The notes below the pieces were generated by a model that was not told the origin of the DNA, did no database searches, and saw only the letters and a program-made list of their open reading frames with translations. The translations under genes and the position numbers were made by a program. DNA of 64,000 nucleotides from Patiriisocius_A hiemis. Its GTDB lineage: Bacteria > Bacteroidota > Bacteroidia > Flavobacteriales > Flavobacteriaceae. Shown here one piece after another: positions 26,586 to 37,263 of the stretch (its first letter is position 1; every line of letters starts with the position of its first letter). The stretch lies in assembly GCF_031846325.1 (NCBI RefSeq), contig NZ_JAVRHZ010000002.1:518251-582250 (forward strand), read 5' to 3'.

Positions 26586-29096
26586 CTAGTTATTTAGTTT
26601 GTTGAGTGTTTTAAATTTTATGTTTATTGGTTTTTCTGTCTTTGGAAAATAGTAAACGGTTTTCGATTCTCCTGGTAGCAAGTCAAAAAAGTTGTCACTA
26701 AAATGCCCAAATATATCACTATGTAAAAACACATCTTTTTGTAGCGAGTTTGATGTTATGCTAATCTTCCAACCATCTTCAGTAATATAGGGATTTGAAA
26801 TTTTGACATCTTCAATTGGCAACTTTAAATCTTTAGGTCTTTCAAAAAAATAAAGTGTTTTACTTGCTCCAAAAGTAAGTTCTACATAGCTGTAAGCAGG
26901 GTCAAATTCAAAATTAGATAACTTCATTGTAGTAACTACTTCATTTTTTTGGAGGTTAGTCTGTACATTATGTATAGTCTGTTCTTTTATTAGATTACCT
27001 TCAAAATCTTTTATTGAAATGTGTAGCGAATCTTTAATGACGTTTTTAGAATCGTCAACAATAGTAACTTGTAGTGCCTCATCTTCTTCCCAAGCAATAA
27101 TTTTTCTATTCTCAAAGGCTCTTTTTGCTTTGTAGTGTAAGGCTTTCCAGTTGTCTAATCCATCAATGCTAGACCAAGAAACTACTGGCCAGCAATCGTT
27201 TAATTGCCAGTATAGTGTTCCCATGTTATAGGGTTTTGCTCTTCTGTGTGCTGTAATCCCTTTTGTAATTCCGTAGGCTTGTACTAATTGACTTACATAC
27301 ACATAATCTTCGCTGGTTGTAGGCACGGGGAAATCACGAGCCATATATTCTTTTATTAATTGAAACCCTCTGCTATGTTTTTGATGAGAAGCAAAACTTG
27401 GATGTGAAGTATCAATACTGTCTTGTTGAGTAAAATAGCTTATGGCTTCATAACTAGGAAAACTTTGAAATCCAAACTCGCTCATAAAACGAGGGACTTC
27501 TTCCTCAAAATGTTCAAAAGGATAGCCGTCATGCCACACCCACCAGTCGTGTGCGTCGCCTTCAAATTGATAGCGTTTGTCTCCACGACCGTACTTTGGC
27601 GAACTTTCCCAATATGAAATACTTGGAGATAAACTATCTACTACCTTGGGTAAAATGTCATTAAATACTTTTTGGTAATTGCCCCATATTTCGATTTTTT
27701 GGTCTTCGGTTTTACCCTCTTGCCAACCCCAACGATGCCAGCCTTCACTATTTTCGTTGTTACCACACCATAATGCAATACTTGGATGTTGGCGTAGCCT
27801 CTTTACATTATCTATAGCTTCTTGTTTTACATTTTCTAGAAAGCTTGTATCGCCCGGATACATAGCGCAAGCAAACATAAAGTCTTGCCAAATCAATATC
27901 CCTTTTTCATCACACAAATCATAAAATAAGTCATCTTCATACACGCCGCCACCCCAAACACGTAGCATGTTCATATTGGCGTCTACCACATCATTGAGTA
28001 ATTTTTCTCTTTCTGAAGGAGTCACCTTACTCAAAAATATATTCTGAGGAATGTAATTAGCACCTTTCATATAGACTGGTTTGTCATTCAGTTTAAAATA
28101 AAAGCTTTCGCCTATGCTGTCTTTTTCTGTAATTAATTCAATGGTTCTAACACCTACTTTTTTTGAAACTTCGTCAACAATAGTACCTCCATTTTTAAGT
28201 CTAATGTTGAAGTCATACAAAAAAGGTTCTCCAAGATTATGCGTCCACCAAAGTTTAGGGTTGTCAATAGTTATTGGAATATTATAAGAGCCTAGACCGC
28301 CATATAATTCTACAGGTTGTGTAACTAATTTTTCTGAAGTGTTATTGATTACTTCAATTTCAAAGCCGTTATCATATTCTTGGGATTCAATCTCAATATG
28401 TGCGACTAGCGTAGCCTTTTCTTCTGAAACTTCTTTGGTTTCTATATATACATCATTAAGTCTAGCAATGTCATAAGAAACTAACGAGATATCACGCCAA
28501 GCTCCCATGGTTTTAATTGTAGGCCCCCAATCCCACCCATATTGAAATTGTGGTTTGCGCGTAAACACACGAGGTGCTTCAGGGAGTTTGTAATCAAGTT
28601 TTGCGGCTTTAAAATTTTCGATTCTCCCTGTTGGACTGAAACCTATTACAAGTTTATTGTTTTGTTTTATTATTTCTGAAACATCTACCTCATAAGTTCT
28701 AAAGGCGTTATCCGTTTTCAGAATCAAAGAGTCGTTCAACCTAATTTCGGCATAGGTGTCGAGTCCTTCAAATTTCAGCAAGTGGGATTTCTTTTCTAAC
28801 ATTTCAGAAGGTATTGAAACCTCTTTTTTATACATCCAATCTCTTTCTGAAACCCATTGAATACTATCCTCATTTTTCAATAAAAATGGATCAGGAATTT
28901 TACCCAATTTTAATAAATCTGTCTGCACACTTCCCGGGACTGTTGCTGTTTCCCATTGGATAACCTCTTCTGGAATGAGTTTATTATATTCAGCAAATTT
29001 CCAATCGTCTCCATTAAGCAAGAGAGTTTTGTTTTTACTTTGAGAGCAACCTAGGCAAGTAAGGAAGATTAGAAAATAATATAGCCCATTTTTCAT
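26586..29096 (-). CDS. GH2 beta-mannosidase lipoprotein
   Basis: This GH2 enzyme has a sugar-binding domain, an immunoglobulin-like domain, and a barrel with the acid/base Glu in WCGNNENSEGW (near residue 447) and the nucleophile Glu in RFMSEFGFQS. The RVWGGGVYEDDLFYDLCDEKGI segment and overall length (about 836) match beta-mannosidases. I choose the second ATG (29096), giving MKNGLYYFLIFLTCLGCSQ, a good lipoprotein signal; the ATG at 29111 would add five residues. It hydrolyses terminal beta-mannose, as in the Man-beta-1,4-GlcNAc core of N-glycans. It lies close after pbpC. Confidence 0.9.
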   Translation of the reverse strand: MKNGLYYFLIFLTCLGCSQSKNKTLLLNGDDWKFAEYNKLIPEEVIQWETATVPGSVQTDLLKLGKIPDPFLLKNEDSIQWVSERDWMYKKEVSIPSEMLEKKSHLLKFEGLDTYAEIRLNDSLILKTDNAFRTYEVDVSEIIKQNNKLVIGFSPTGRIENFKAAKLDYKLPEAPRVFTRKPQFQYGWDWGPTIKTMGAWRDISLVSYDIARLNDVYIETKEVSEEKATLVAHIEIESQEYDNGFEIEVINNTSEKLVTQPVELYGGLGSYNIPITIDNPKLWWTHNLGEPFLYDFNIRLKNGGTIVDEVSKKVGVRTIELITEKDSIGESFYFKLNDKPVYMKGANYIPQNIFLSKVTPSEREKLLNDVVDANMNMLRVWGGGVYEDDLFYDLCDEKGILIWQDFMFACAMYPGDTSFLENVKQEAIDNVKRLRQHPSIALWCGNNENSEGWHRWGWQEGKTEDQKIEIWGNYQKVFNDILPKVVDSLSPSISYWESSPKYGRGDKRYQFEGDAHDWWVWHDGYPFEHFEEEVPRFMSEFGFQSFPSYEAISYFTQQDSIDTSHPSFASHQKHSRGFQLIKEYMARDFPVPTTSEDYVYVSQLVQAYGITKGITAHRRAKPYNMGTLYWQLNDCWPVVSWSSIDGLDNWKALHYKAKRAFENRKIIAWEEDEALQVTIVDDSKNVIKDSLHISIKDFEGNLIKEQTIHNVQTNLQKNEVVTTMKLSNFEFDPAYSYVELTFGASKTLYFFERPKDLKLPIEDVKISNPYITEDGWKISITSNSLQKDVFLHSDIFGHFSDNFFDLLPGESKTVYYFPKTEKPINIKFKTLNKLNN

Positions 29097-29120
29097 CCTT
29101 CTAAAATACATATTTGATTA

Positions 29121-31481
29121 TCACTTAGAAGCAAAATCAATTGCAATCTTTTGAGAGACTTCATTCCCTTCCTGGTCTGTAGCACTAAGAACATACTCTC
29201 CTAGTTTAGGTACAATAGCTAACTCGTGAAAGGTTTCGGTAGTACCTACAAAGGTATCATCTAGATACCAGTAAACTTTAGTTTCTGGGTCTCGGTGAGC
29301 GAGTTTAAAAATGACTTCGTTAGTGTTTTCTTCAAAGTTCTTAGCTAGGAGTATCGTTTCGTTTTTCTTAGGAAAAATAAAATCCATAGTGCGCTCACCT
29401 TCTTGTAAACAATCATTTTTAAAAGGAGGTAAGGGTTTGTACTCGGGATGGAGTGGGGCGTAATAATACTCCATAACCGGAGGTAACGAGAACCAGTTTC
29501 TTTGCTGCATATTAGCTAGCAGATAACAAGACGTATTTACTCGATATGTTTCTGTAGCGTCTAAAAATGTGCGTTGATGATACTGGCATGCTGCTGTTTT
29601 AATTCCGTTTTTAGGAATAAATTCTGTTATAACTTCATTGCAATAGACACTTGCGAGGTGTCCGCTTTGATGACAAATTTCAGATTCTATTAGCTCATCA
29701 TATGGTACAGCAAACCATTCAGTTTTTGGTAAAACATCTACCACATTAAATAGTAAAGGTGCTGCTGCTTGAATTCCCGTTAATCCAGGCCTTCCTTCAC
29801 CATCTGCGTTGCCTACCCAAACCCCAATAGCATATTTTGGAGTTACTCCAACCGCCCAGGCATCTTTAAATCCAAAACTTGTTCCTGTTTTCCAAGCGAT
29901 GGGTTGTGCGTCATTAAAAAAGTCCCAGTTTTCTTCTCCTTGTGGTCTATTTACTTTTCGCATTGCATCAAAAGCATTATAAATAGCCCCAGCATTAAAA
30001 ACAGTTGGTTGTGATTTTACCTTTCCAAAATCATACTTTCTCTTTGAGTTAAAAATCGGTTTACTAAACTCATTCGCTCTATATTCGCTTGAGGAATTTG
30101 TATAGTAATTTAGTGTAGACGCTAAGCCAGCATATGCAGCAGTAACTTCCCAAAGTGAACTTTCGGCACCACCTAAAATTAGCGATAAACCATAGTGATT
30201 GGCATTTTTATTTATAGATTTTTGATTCAGTTTTTTTAAAGAGTTGTAAAATCGCTCTAACCCATATTTTTTTAGCATTCGCACAGCTGGGACATTTAGA
30301 GAACGTGCAAGAGCAGTACTTGCTGGTACAGCACCATTAAATTCTTTATCAAAATTTTGTGGGTTGTAACCGTTAACATTAGTAGGAATATCTGCCACTA
30401 GTGTATTAGGTAATAACTCTCCTGCGTCTAATAAAGCAGTATATAAAAACGGTTTTAGAATACTCCCAGTACTCCTGGGTTTATCAATGATATCTACATA
30501 ATTGTTATGCGCCAAAGTTGTAGGCGCATTACCAACATAAGCAACTACTTCTCTAGTAGTTACATCTAAAACAAGTATAGATAGATTGTTAATTTCGTTT
30601 TGGGATAACAAGTAATGATGCTCCTTAGTAATTCTGTTTATTTGTTTTTGTAAGGAGAAGTCTATTGTAGATTGAATGCGTTGCCCTTTGTATTGTTGCT
30701 TAATCTTTTCGGTAAAATGAGGAGCAACTTCAGGTAAGGGAAAAGGTTTTCCAGGGAGTGGCTCTAAAATAGCTAACTCATAGGTGGTTTTATCTATTAT
30801 TTCATTTTGAAACAACTTTAAAAGCAATCTGTCCCTTTTCTTTTTAAAAATAGTCTCATTTTTTCCTGGAAATATTAAAGAAGGTGCATTGGGCAGTACA
30901 GCTAGTGCTGCAGATTGCCCCCAACTTAATTGTCTTGAACGAACCCCAAAATAACGCCACGAAGCTGTTTCAAGACCAACTACATTTCCGCCAAAAGGAG
31001 CATGACTAGCATAAAGATTTAAAATTTCTTTTTTAGAATAACCTGCTTCTAATCGAGTAGCTTGAATAATTTCAATTAATTTCTCGCCATAACTTCTTTT
31101 TTTATTTTTACGAGAAAGTCTAATTACTTGTTGTGTTAATGTACTCCCGCCACGACGTTTATTAGTAGTTATATTACCCCATAATGCTTTTGAAATTGAA
31201 ATAGGATTAAAACCTGGGTGTTTGTAAAAGTATTCGTCTTCAAAATGAAGAATGGATTGCTCAAACCTGTAAGGTATGCTATCTACTTTTGGAAAACGCC
31301 ATTGGCCATCGTCGGCAATTCTAGCCCCAATCATATTCCCACCTTTACTTTCTACAACGGTAGCTGTTGGCACGTCAAAAAGAGTAGATGGCAAGCAAAA
31401 AAACCATAGAATAAAACACAAGCCTATACTAGCAAGTTTAAACTTGTGTTTTTTTATTTTATGTGTTATGAATTGTTTCAT
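29121..31481 (-). CDS. pbpC: Penicillin-binding protein 1C
   Basis: The 786-residue bifunctional murein synthase has one N-terminal membrane segment (LASIGLCFILWFFCLP), a GT51 glycosyltransferase domain (FEDEYFYKHPGF near residue 77; RRGGSTLTQQVIRL) and a transpeptidase domain with SILK near residue 340, SLN, and KTGTSFGFKDAW near residue 531. A C-terminal BiPBP_C domain follows. PBP1C genes are known to pair with bacterial alpha-2-macroglobulin genes; here pbpC overlaps that gene by four bases (ATGA), so translation is coupled. It probably repairs peptidoglycan in the periplasm. Confidence 0.95.
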   Translation of the reverse strand: MKQFITHKIKKHKFKLASIGLCFILWFFCLPSTLFDVPTATVVESKGGNMIGARIADDGQWRFPKVDSIPYRFEQSILHFEDEYFYKHPGFNPISISKALWGNITTNKRRGGSTLTQQVIRLSRKNKKRSYGEKLIEIIQATRLEAGYSKKEILNLYASHAPFGGNVVGLETASWRYFGVRSRQLSWGQSAALAVLPNAPSLIFPGKNETIFKKKRDRLLLKLFQNEIIDKTTYELAILEPLPGKPFPLPEVAPHFTEKIKQQYKGQRIQSTIDFSLQKQINRITKEHHYLLSQNEINNLSILVLDVTTREVVAYVGNAPTTLAHNNYVDIIDKPRSTGSILKPFLYTALLDAGELLPNTLVADIPTNVNGYNPQNFDKEFNGAVPASTALARSLNVPAVRMLKKYGLERFYNSLKKLNQKSINKNANHYGLSLILGGAESSLWEVTAAYAGLASTLNYYTNSSSEYRANEFSKPIFNSKRKYDFGKVKSQPTVFNAGAIYNAFDAMRKVNRPQGEENWDFFNDAQPIAWKTGTSFGFKDAWAVGVTPKYAIGVWVGNADGEGRPGLTGIQAAAPLLFNVVDVLPKTEWFAVPYDELIESEICHQSGHLASVYCNEVITEFIPKNGIKTAACQYHQRTFLDATETYRVNTSCYLLANMQQRNWFSLPPVMEYYYAPLHPEYKPLPPFKNDCLQEGERTMDFIFPKKNETILLAKNFEENTNEVIFKLAHRDPETKVYWYLDDTFVGTTETFHELAIVPKLGEYVLSATDQEGNEVSQKIAIDFASK

Positions 31482-34400
31482 TGCTTTATTTCAATCCAAG
31501 TTCCTTTATTTCTTGCATAATAATTATTGTCATACATAGCTTCTACTTGTGTGCCTGGCAAATAGTATTTTCCTAGGTATGAGGCATTTATTTTTACTGT
31601 AAACGTTTTAGATTTTCTACTACCTAAATCAAAATAGAAATTTACCCTATCATCACGAATATCTGTATATCTAGCATCTCCAGTTGCTCCTCCCCCAAGA
31701 CTAGTAAAACTTGTATTTACTATTTCCCATCCTCCAGGAAATATTTGTGAAAGTGCTATATTATCTACATAATCACTTGTGTTATTAATAACAGTAATCT
31801 TAGCTGTAATTTCATCTCCTTGTTTTATATTATCTATGCTAATTGCCTTGCCATTGCTATCTACAAACCTAGTTTGTAATTTGAATCCACGTGTTTCAGA
31901 AAGTTCCTCTCCTAAAGGAAGTTTTCCTTTTTGAGCAATAGATACGTAAATGTCATTTCCTTTTTTATTAGTGATAGATACCGTGTTTACTCCCATGGTT
32001 GTTGCAAGTTCTCTTTGAGCAACAGCTTTTTCTGTTTTAATATTTATAGTTTTTCCGTTTTGAACAAAATCAATTTCTATTGCTTTACCACCAGCTTTTT
32101 CAACCATCTTTGCCATAGCAAGTAAGCCATAGGCAGTTTCTTGAGTACTATACCACCTCGAAGAACTTAATGCTTTTGCTAGAGAAACGGCTATTTCCCT
32201 TTTTTTAGAATCATCCAACAACACCATTGTTTCAAGTGCCATTGCCTTGTTTCTAAAAGGAGAACCGTAAGTGTAGTAGTCATATTTATGAGGAACAAAA
32301 TCAATATTTGCCGTTTGTGCAATTTGTTGTGCGACATTTTCCTTGCCAGCTAGTGCATACGCAGCTGCTAATCGCCATTTGGCATTATTACTAATGTAAT
32401 TTGCTTCTCTTAATCGATTCATTGCGGCTAATTCTGGTTTTCCAGCAAGTGCTAGTGTATATAGCCTATACGCTTGTGTTAAGCTAGCATTGTAACGACT
32501 ATCTTTATTACGCCATTGTCTTGCTTGGGTTTGTTGGTAGCGCAGCCAATTACTTTTAAATGTTATAGGTAAGGCGTATCCTTTTTTCTCTGCTTCTAAC
32601 ATAAAATGACCTGCATAATTAGTCCCCCATTCGTTTTCATACCCTTCACCTGGCCAATAACTAAGACCCCCGCTTGTAGTTTGAAAATTATCAAGCCGTT
32701 GGATAGCTGCCTTTATATTTTCTTCAATTTCCATTTTCTTATTGAATGTAATATCAAAAACATCTGCCAGGTACAATTGTGGAAATACACCTGAAGTAGT
32801 TTGCTCTATACAGCCATGCGGATAACTAATTAAGTATTGTAAGCGCTTATTGAAATCCATTGGAGGGAGTGTAGAAAACTCAATGGTAGCAGCGTTAGTT
32901 CCTGCAACTCCATAGGTTTCAAAAGTGATAGTCTTTGAGCCATCTTTAGTTAGATTATATGGTGTTGTTTTCTGAAAAATTGGATTCGGGTTTTCTACAT
33001 CTACTTCAATTTTATGACTAGCTTTTTCACCACTTCCAGAAGCAGATACTTCAACAGTTTGAAAGGTATTTGAAGGCAATACTTCAAATTCAAAATTTAC
33101 AATCTGCTCTCCAATTTCTGGGAAAGAAATTGTTTTTGAAGTACCATTTAATGGTTTTAAAGCATCACTAACTTTTAAATTTATAGTGGCACTTTTTACC
33201 TTTTTTTCCATTGCAAATACAGTTACCGGAAGTGTAACCATTTCACCTGGCGACAACACTCTAGGTAAGGAGGCTAATACCATTAGTGGTTTACGCACAG
33301 GAGTTACTTTTTCATTACTTCCGTAAGCACTTTTGTCATTATTTCCTGCAATAATCATAGTTTTTACAGACCCAACATAATTAGGCATAGTAATTTTGTG
33401 ATTTGCAGTTTGCCCAGCTTTTAACTCAAAAGGACCTAAATATTTCACAACAGGTTTAAACCTATCTGCTTTCCTGTTCTTGGCGCCAGCTGCTGCACCG
33501 CCACCTCCAATAGCATAGATGTTATTTACACTACCAGAATATGCACCAATAACATAATCGTAAATATCAAAAGTTTTTACACCTAGTGCTTCTCTAGTGT
33601 AAAATGCGTCATGAATTTTTGGAGTTTGAAAACGGGTGAGGTCTAATAATCCTTCATCTACCAAAGCAATGGTATACGTCATTGCTTTTTTAGACTTTTC
33701 AGAAACAGAAACTATAAACGTTTCTTCTGGTTTAAGCACTTCTGGCATTGCTAGTTGGGGTTCTAGAATTGTAGAAGGATTTTCAACTAATAACGGAATT
33801 ACTCCGTAAAGTCTAATAGGTAAATCGTTTTTGGTTTGCTCATGAGGTTGTAGCAAAGAAATGTTTACATACACATTAGGCGCCATTTCTTTGGTAATTT
33901 TTATCGAAGCTTTAGTCTCTCCTTTAGTAGTTTCAATCCATTGTTTGGTAAGAACTTCAGTTCCATTTTCAACAGTTAATAATGCACGCCCTTTACTTCC
34001 TGAAGGAAATGTAATTTGAGCTGTTTCTCCAACAGTATACTTTTCTTTTTCAGCAGAAAAAACAAGCATTTTTGCACTTTCAGAATCCATAGGTGCGCTC
34101 CACCAGTTTCTGTAGAAATAGGTAACACGCCCAGTTGCGTGACCACTCTCTGTATCTATGACACGAATTAAATAACGTCCACCGCTTTTCTCAGGAATGT
34201 TTACTGTAAAATCTCCAGTTCCCTTACTATTTGTAGTTACAGTAAATTCTTTTACAGGTTTGTGAACCACACTATTTTCATAGCGTGAAAGGTTATCATA
34301 CCCACGATTCCACCACCAACGCCATTCTATTTTAAAGACCTTAACTTCAAGCTTTCGGCTTCCACTTGGATTGCCTTGTGCATCTACGCTCGCTACTTTA

Positions 34401-37045
34401 AACTTCACGTTCTCATCTGTAAAATAAGAACCATACCTATGCGGATCTGGAGATTGTAAACCAACAAAATGTGAATAAGGAGCAAGATTTTTACTGAAAA
34501 CATCAATCGAAAAATCTCCACCACCTTCAAAAACCTTAGTTAAAAAAGTAGCTTGTAACATTCCTGGTGCTTTATTACTTAAAGACACCTTTTTTGAAAA
34601 GGCTGCAAGGCCTTCTTGTGTTAGGTTTTTTGAAAGAACCGGAATCTCAATTTCTGAAAAACTTCGGATGGGATCATTAAACTTATAGGTTGGAAACTTT
34701 TTAAAAGCAGTATTGGTTGCTCTAAGAGTTGCGTTCATTTCTACTTTTAAATTTCTCGCAGGTGCACCATGTAGCCAAGTTGCAGCAATGTCTCCTTCTA
34801 TTGGTTTGCTAGCATCCAGCACTTCGTCTTTAAAATCTAATTTTATTTTTAAGCGGTTGGGCTTTACAGTAGCTACTTTTAAGGATTTTGTGAAAGCAGC
34901 ACTTCCCACTTTTACAGTTGCATTCCAATTTCCAGTAGGAGCAGAAGCTTCTGTTTTTATTGGTAAATAGTAGAAGCCTTTTTGCACAACGCCATTTTGA
35001 GAGTTTGTTTTACTATTTAGTACAGTTCGTTGAACCAACTTACCTCTTGCATCTGTTAGTTCTAAACTCACAGGGTGGTTTTTTGGCAGCGGATTTGCAA
35101 CATCATTTAACACAAAGGTTAAGTGAATACTATCTCCAGGGCGATGTACGCCTCTTTCTGTATATATAAAACCTTTAAGTCCTTTTTGAAGTCGTTTCCC
35201 TGACACATCAAAATTACTAAGCGACAATGCATTACCATCTTCAAGCTTTGCGTAGGCATAATTGCTTCCTTTCCTTGCTACTGCAAAAGCAATGGTTTTT
35301 TTACTGTCATATAATGTCATCCCATCTGCATCTGTAGTAATGGTTTCAATTTTTTGCTGCTGAAAGTTAAATAGGTCAATCTTTACAGCACCTTCAGGGT
35401 TTGTAGTAAGTAAATTTGATACTGCAAAGTGATACGATTTGTTGTTTCCTTTTTTAACTATAAGCCCTAAATCGCTTCCAAGAACATTAGTTGAAACTAC
35501 ACGATTTCCATTATAATAAGCTTCATGACAAGGGTTGTCACGTTCTCTCCAATTATAGCTATTGTTTCTCCAATTGTACAACTCGTTGTCCCAATACCTT
35601 TCTTCTCGGGCTTCTTCAACTTCTTCAACTATAGCAGTATCATAATAGTCCTCTTCGTATTCATCATACGTTTCTGTAGTGCTTTCTTGTGACGCCATAG
35701 CACAACTATAAGTGCTATATTCTTTTTTAAAGCTTAATTCTATCCGGTATAATGAGCCAGGATCTGCGCTAAAAATTTCTGAAAGATTAATTGCATGTGC
35801 TTTCCACAAACCATTATTGGTAAGTCCTTTTTCTTGTAAAGTGATTGTCTTTTTTACTATGCGCCTTCCTACTCTTCTTATTTCATAACTGTTGTTGTCG
35901 TTTAGATTAGATGTTTGTAAAAACTGAAGCATATTTGCTTCATAAATTTTTATAACTCGAACATCTACAGCAGTAAGGTTTACAGCTTCAAAATAAATAG
36001 GGGTAGAGGCCGCATTAGGCAATATAACTCCTTGTGATAATAAACGTACTGCCGGTTTTAATTGCTCAAAGGAAAGGAGTTCGCTAAATTCTTTTTTAAG
36101 TGTAAACCCTTCTGTGTTTTTAATCCCGTTAAATGCAGTTACTCTAACATTGCCAATAATGTTATTTGAGGGATATACTGTAAGTATGTTTCCATCTACT
36201 TCAAAACGAAGAGACTGAGCTTTTTCAATTGCAACTAAACCAGAGAAGTTTTGATTTGGGTCTAAAGGGTCCGAAAAATTGAGAGTTAGAGCAGCTTGTG
36301 GAGCTGAGCTTGCTTTTGCATCCACAATAGTGAAATTGTTTTGACCAGGAATGGGAAAAGTGATTTTCCCTTCGTTATCTGCTCCAATAGCTTTTCCATC
36401 CCATTTTATAATGATATTACTATCATCAATAGCTCGTTGAATACTATCAATTGTAAAATTAAAAAACTTAGAATGCCCTTCTTCACTAGGCCATTTTATG
36501 GCTATTTTTTTATCACCTTGTGTTGCAGACACTAATTCCTTTGCTTTTTTTGTTGTAATGAGATCAGAGGCTTCAATGGTCCCATTTAGATACTGCCATT
36601 TTTTACTGTAGGACTGGAGGTTGTTTACGTCCATTTTAAAGTTTGGTGTAATAGTTTTAAAACTAAAAGTGTACGATTTAAAATCTGAGGGTACATCTTC
36701 ATATAATTCTGAAAGCTTTACAGTAATGGTATATTCAGTATCGGGTTGAAGGTATTCGCTAGGCTGATAAATAAGTGTTCTACTATTTTCAACAGTTAAT
36801 GTACCTTCTATTTTGGGAGAAATTTTTACATATTCTGAAGGTATTTCCTGTGTAACCTCAATTTGGTCTAAGGTTTTAGAAAGCTCTATCGTAATGGGAG
36901 AAGCGATAGATTGGCTACCATTGGTGTTGTATGAGATATACTCTTTAAATTTAAAGAGATTATCGGTTTCGGCTTGTTGGTTTTTCTTAGAACAGGAAGT
37001 AATAAGTAGAGTGGTACATAGAAGGATACGGCACAACGTTTTCAT
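31478..37045 (-). CDS. Bacterial alpha-2-macroglobulin family lipoprotein with intact thioester motif
   Basis: The 1855-residue protein has a lipoprotein signal (LLITSC), many macroglobulin (MG) domains, an Ig-like N-terminal region, a bait-like central region and the thioester domain with HGCIEQTTSG near residue 1410. The Cys-x-Glu-Gln motif is intact, so a covalent trap of attacking proteases is expected. The C-terminal receptor-like domain follows. It is probably a periplasmic lipoprotein protecting the envelope, with pbpC directly downstream. A tyrosine- and acid-rich stretch (about residues 450-510) is unusual. It is the first gene of the tight operon running to cutC. Confidence 0.92.
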   Translation of the reverse strand: MKTLCRILLCTTLLITSCSKKNQQAETDNLFKFKEYISYNTNGSQSIASPITIELSKTLDQIEVTQEIPSEYVKISPKIEGTLTVENSRTLIYQPSEYLQPDTEYTITVKLSELYEDVPSDFKSYTFSFKTITPNFKMDVNNLQSYSKKWQYLNGTIEASDLITTKKAKELVSATQGDKKIAIKWPSEEGHSKFFNFTIDSIQRAIDDSNIIIKWDGKAIGADNEGKITFPIPGQNNFTIVDAKASSAPQAALTLNFSDPLDPNQNFSGLVAIEKAQSLRFEVDGNILTVYPSNNIIGNVRVTAFNGIKNTEGFTLKKEFSELLSFEQLKPAVRLLSQGVILPNAASTPIYFEAVNLTAVDVRVIKIYEANMLQFLQTSNLNDNNSYEIRRVGRRIVKKTITLQEKGLTNNGLWKAHAINLSEIFSADPGSLYRIELSFKKEYSTYSCAMASQESTTETYDEYEEDYYDTAIVEEVEEAREERYWDNELYNWRNNSYNWRERDNPCHEAYYNGNRVVSTNVLGSDLGLIVKKGNNKSYHFAVSNLLTTNPEGAVKIDLFNFQQQKIETITTDADGMTLYDSKKTIAFAVARKGSNYAYAKLEDGNALSLSNFDVSGKRLQKGLKGFIYTERGVHRPGDSIHLTFVLNDVANPLPKNHPVSLELTDARGKLVQRTVLNSKTNSQNGVVQKGFYYLPIKTEASAPTGNWNATVKVGSAAFTKSLKVATVKPNRLKIKLDFKDEVLDASKPIEGDIAATWLHGAPARNLKVEMNATLRATNTAFKKFPTYKFNDPIRSFSEIEIPVLSKNLTQEGLAAFSKKVSLSNKAPGMLQATFLTKVFEGGGDFSIDVFSKNLAPYSHFVGLQSPDPHRYGSYFTDENVKFKVASVDAQGNPSGSRKLEVKVFKIEWRWWWNRGYDNLSRYENSVVHKPVKEFTVTTNSKGTGDFTVNIPEKSGGRYLIRVIDTESGHATGRVTYFYRNWWSAPMDSESAKMLVFSAEKEKYTVGETAQITFPSGSKGRALLTVENGTEVLTKQWIETTKGETKASIKITKEMAPNVYVNISLLQPHEQTKNDLPIRLYGVIPLLVENPSTILEPQLAMPEVLKPEETFIVSVSEKSKKAMTYTIALVDEGLLDLTRFQTPKIHDAFYTREALGVKTFDIYDYVIGAYSGSVNNIYAIGGGGAAAGAKNRKADRFKPVVKYLGPFELKAGQTANHKITMPNYVGSVKTMIIAGNNDKSAYGSNEKVTPVRKPLMVLASLPRVLSPGEMVTLPVTVFAMEKKVKSATINLKVSDALKPLNGTSKTISFPEIGEQIVNFEFEVLPSNTFQTVEVSASGSGEKASHKIEVDVENPNPIFQKTTPYNLTKDGSKTITFETYGVAGTNAATIEFSTLPPMDFNKRLQYLISYPHGCIEQTTSGVFPQLYLADVFDITFNKKMEIEENIKAAIQRLDNFQTTSGGLSYWPGEGYENEWGTNYAGHFMLEAEKKGYALPITFKSNWLRYQQTQARQWRNKDSRYNASLTQAYRLYTLALAGKPELAAMNRLREANYISNNAKWRLAAAYALAGKENVAQQIAQTANIDFVPHKYDYYTYGSPFRNKAMALETMVLLDDSKKREIAVSLAKALSSSRWYSTQETAYGLLAMAKMVEKAGGKAIEIDFVQNGKTINIKTEKAVAQRELATTMGVNTVSITNKKGNDIYVSIAQKGKLPLGEELSETRGFKLQTRFVDSNGKAISIDNIKQGDEITAKITVINNTSDYVDNIALSQIFPGGWEIVNTSFTSLGGGATGDARYTDIRDDRVNFYFDLGSRKSKTFTVKINASYLGKYYLPGTQVEAMYDNNYYARNKGTWIEIKQ

Positions 37046-37263
37046 AAAGCGATGGTTTAAATAGATTACTAAAATTACTAAAAGGGGTGCTATTTATTAA
37101 GAAAGTTGTGTAAACTTTATGTAGCTATTTACTTCAATTACAAGAAGAAAATAGAAAATAGCAGTAATTATTAGGAAAGTGGTTGTGGATATTCTTGTAA
37201 CGTGATACTTCTTTTTAATAGTATAGATAGCTATCGTATTTGTGAAGAGTTTAACATTACTAA

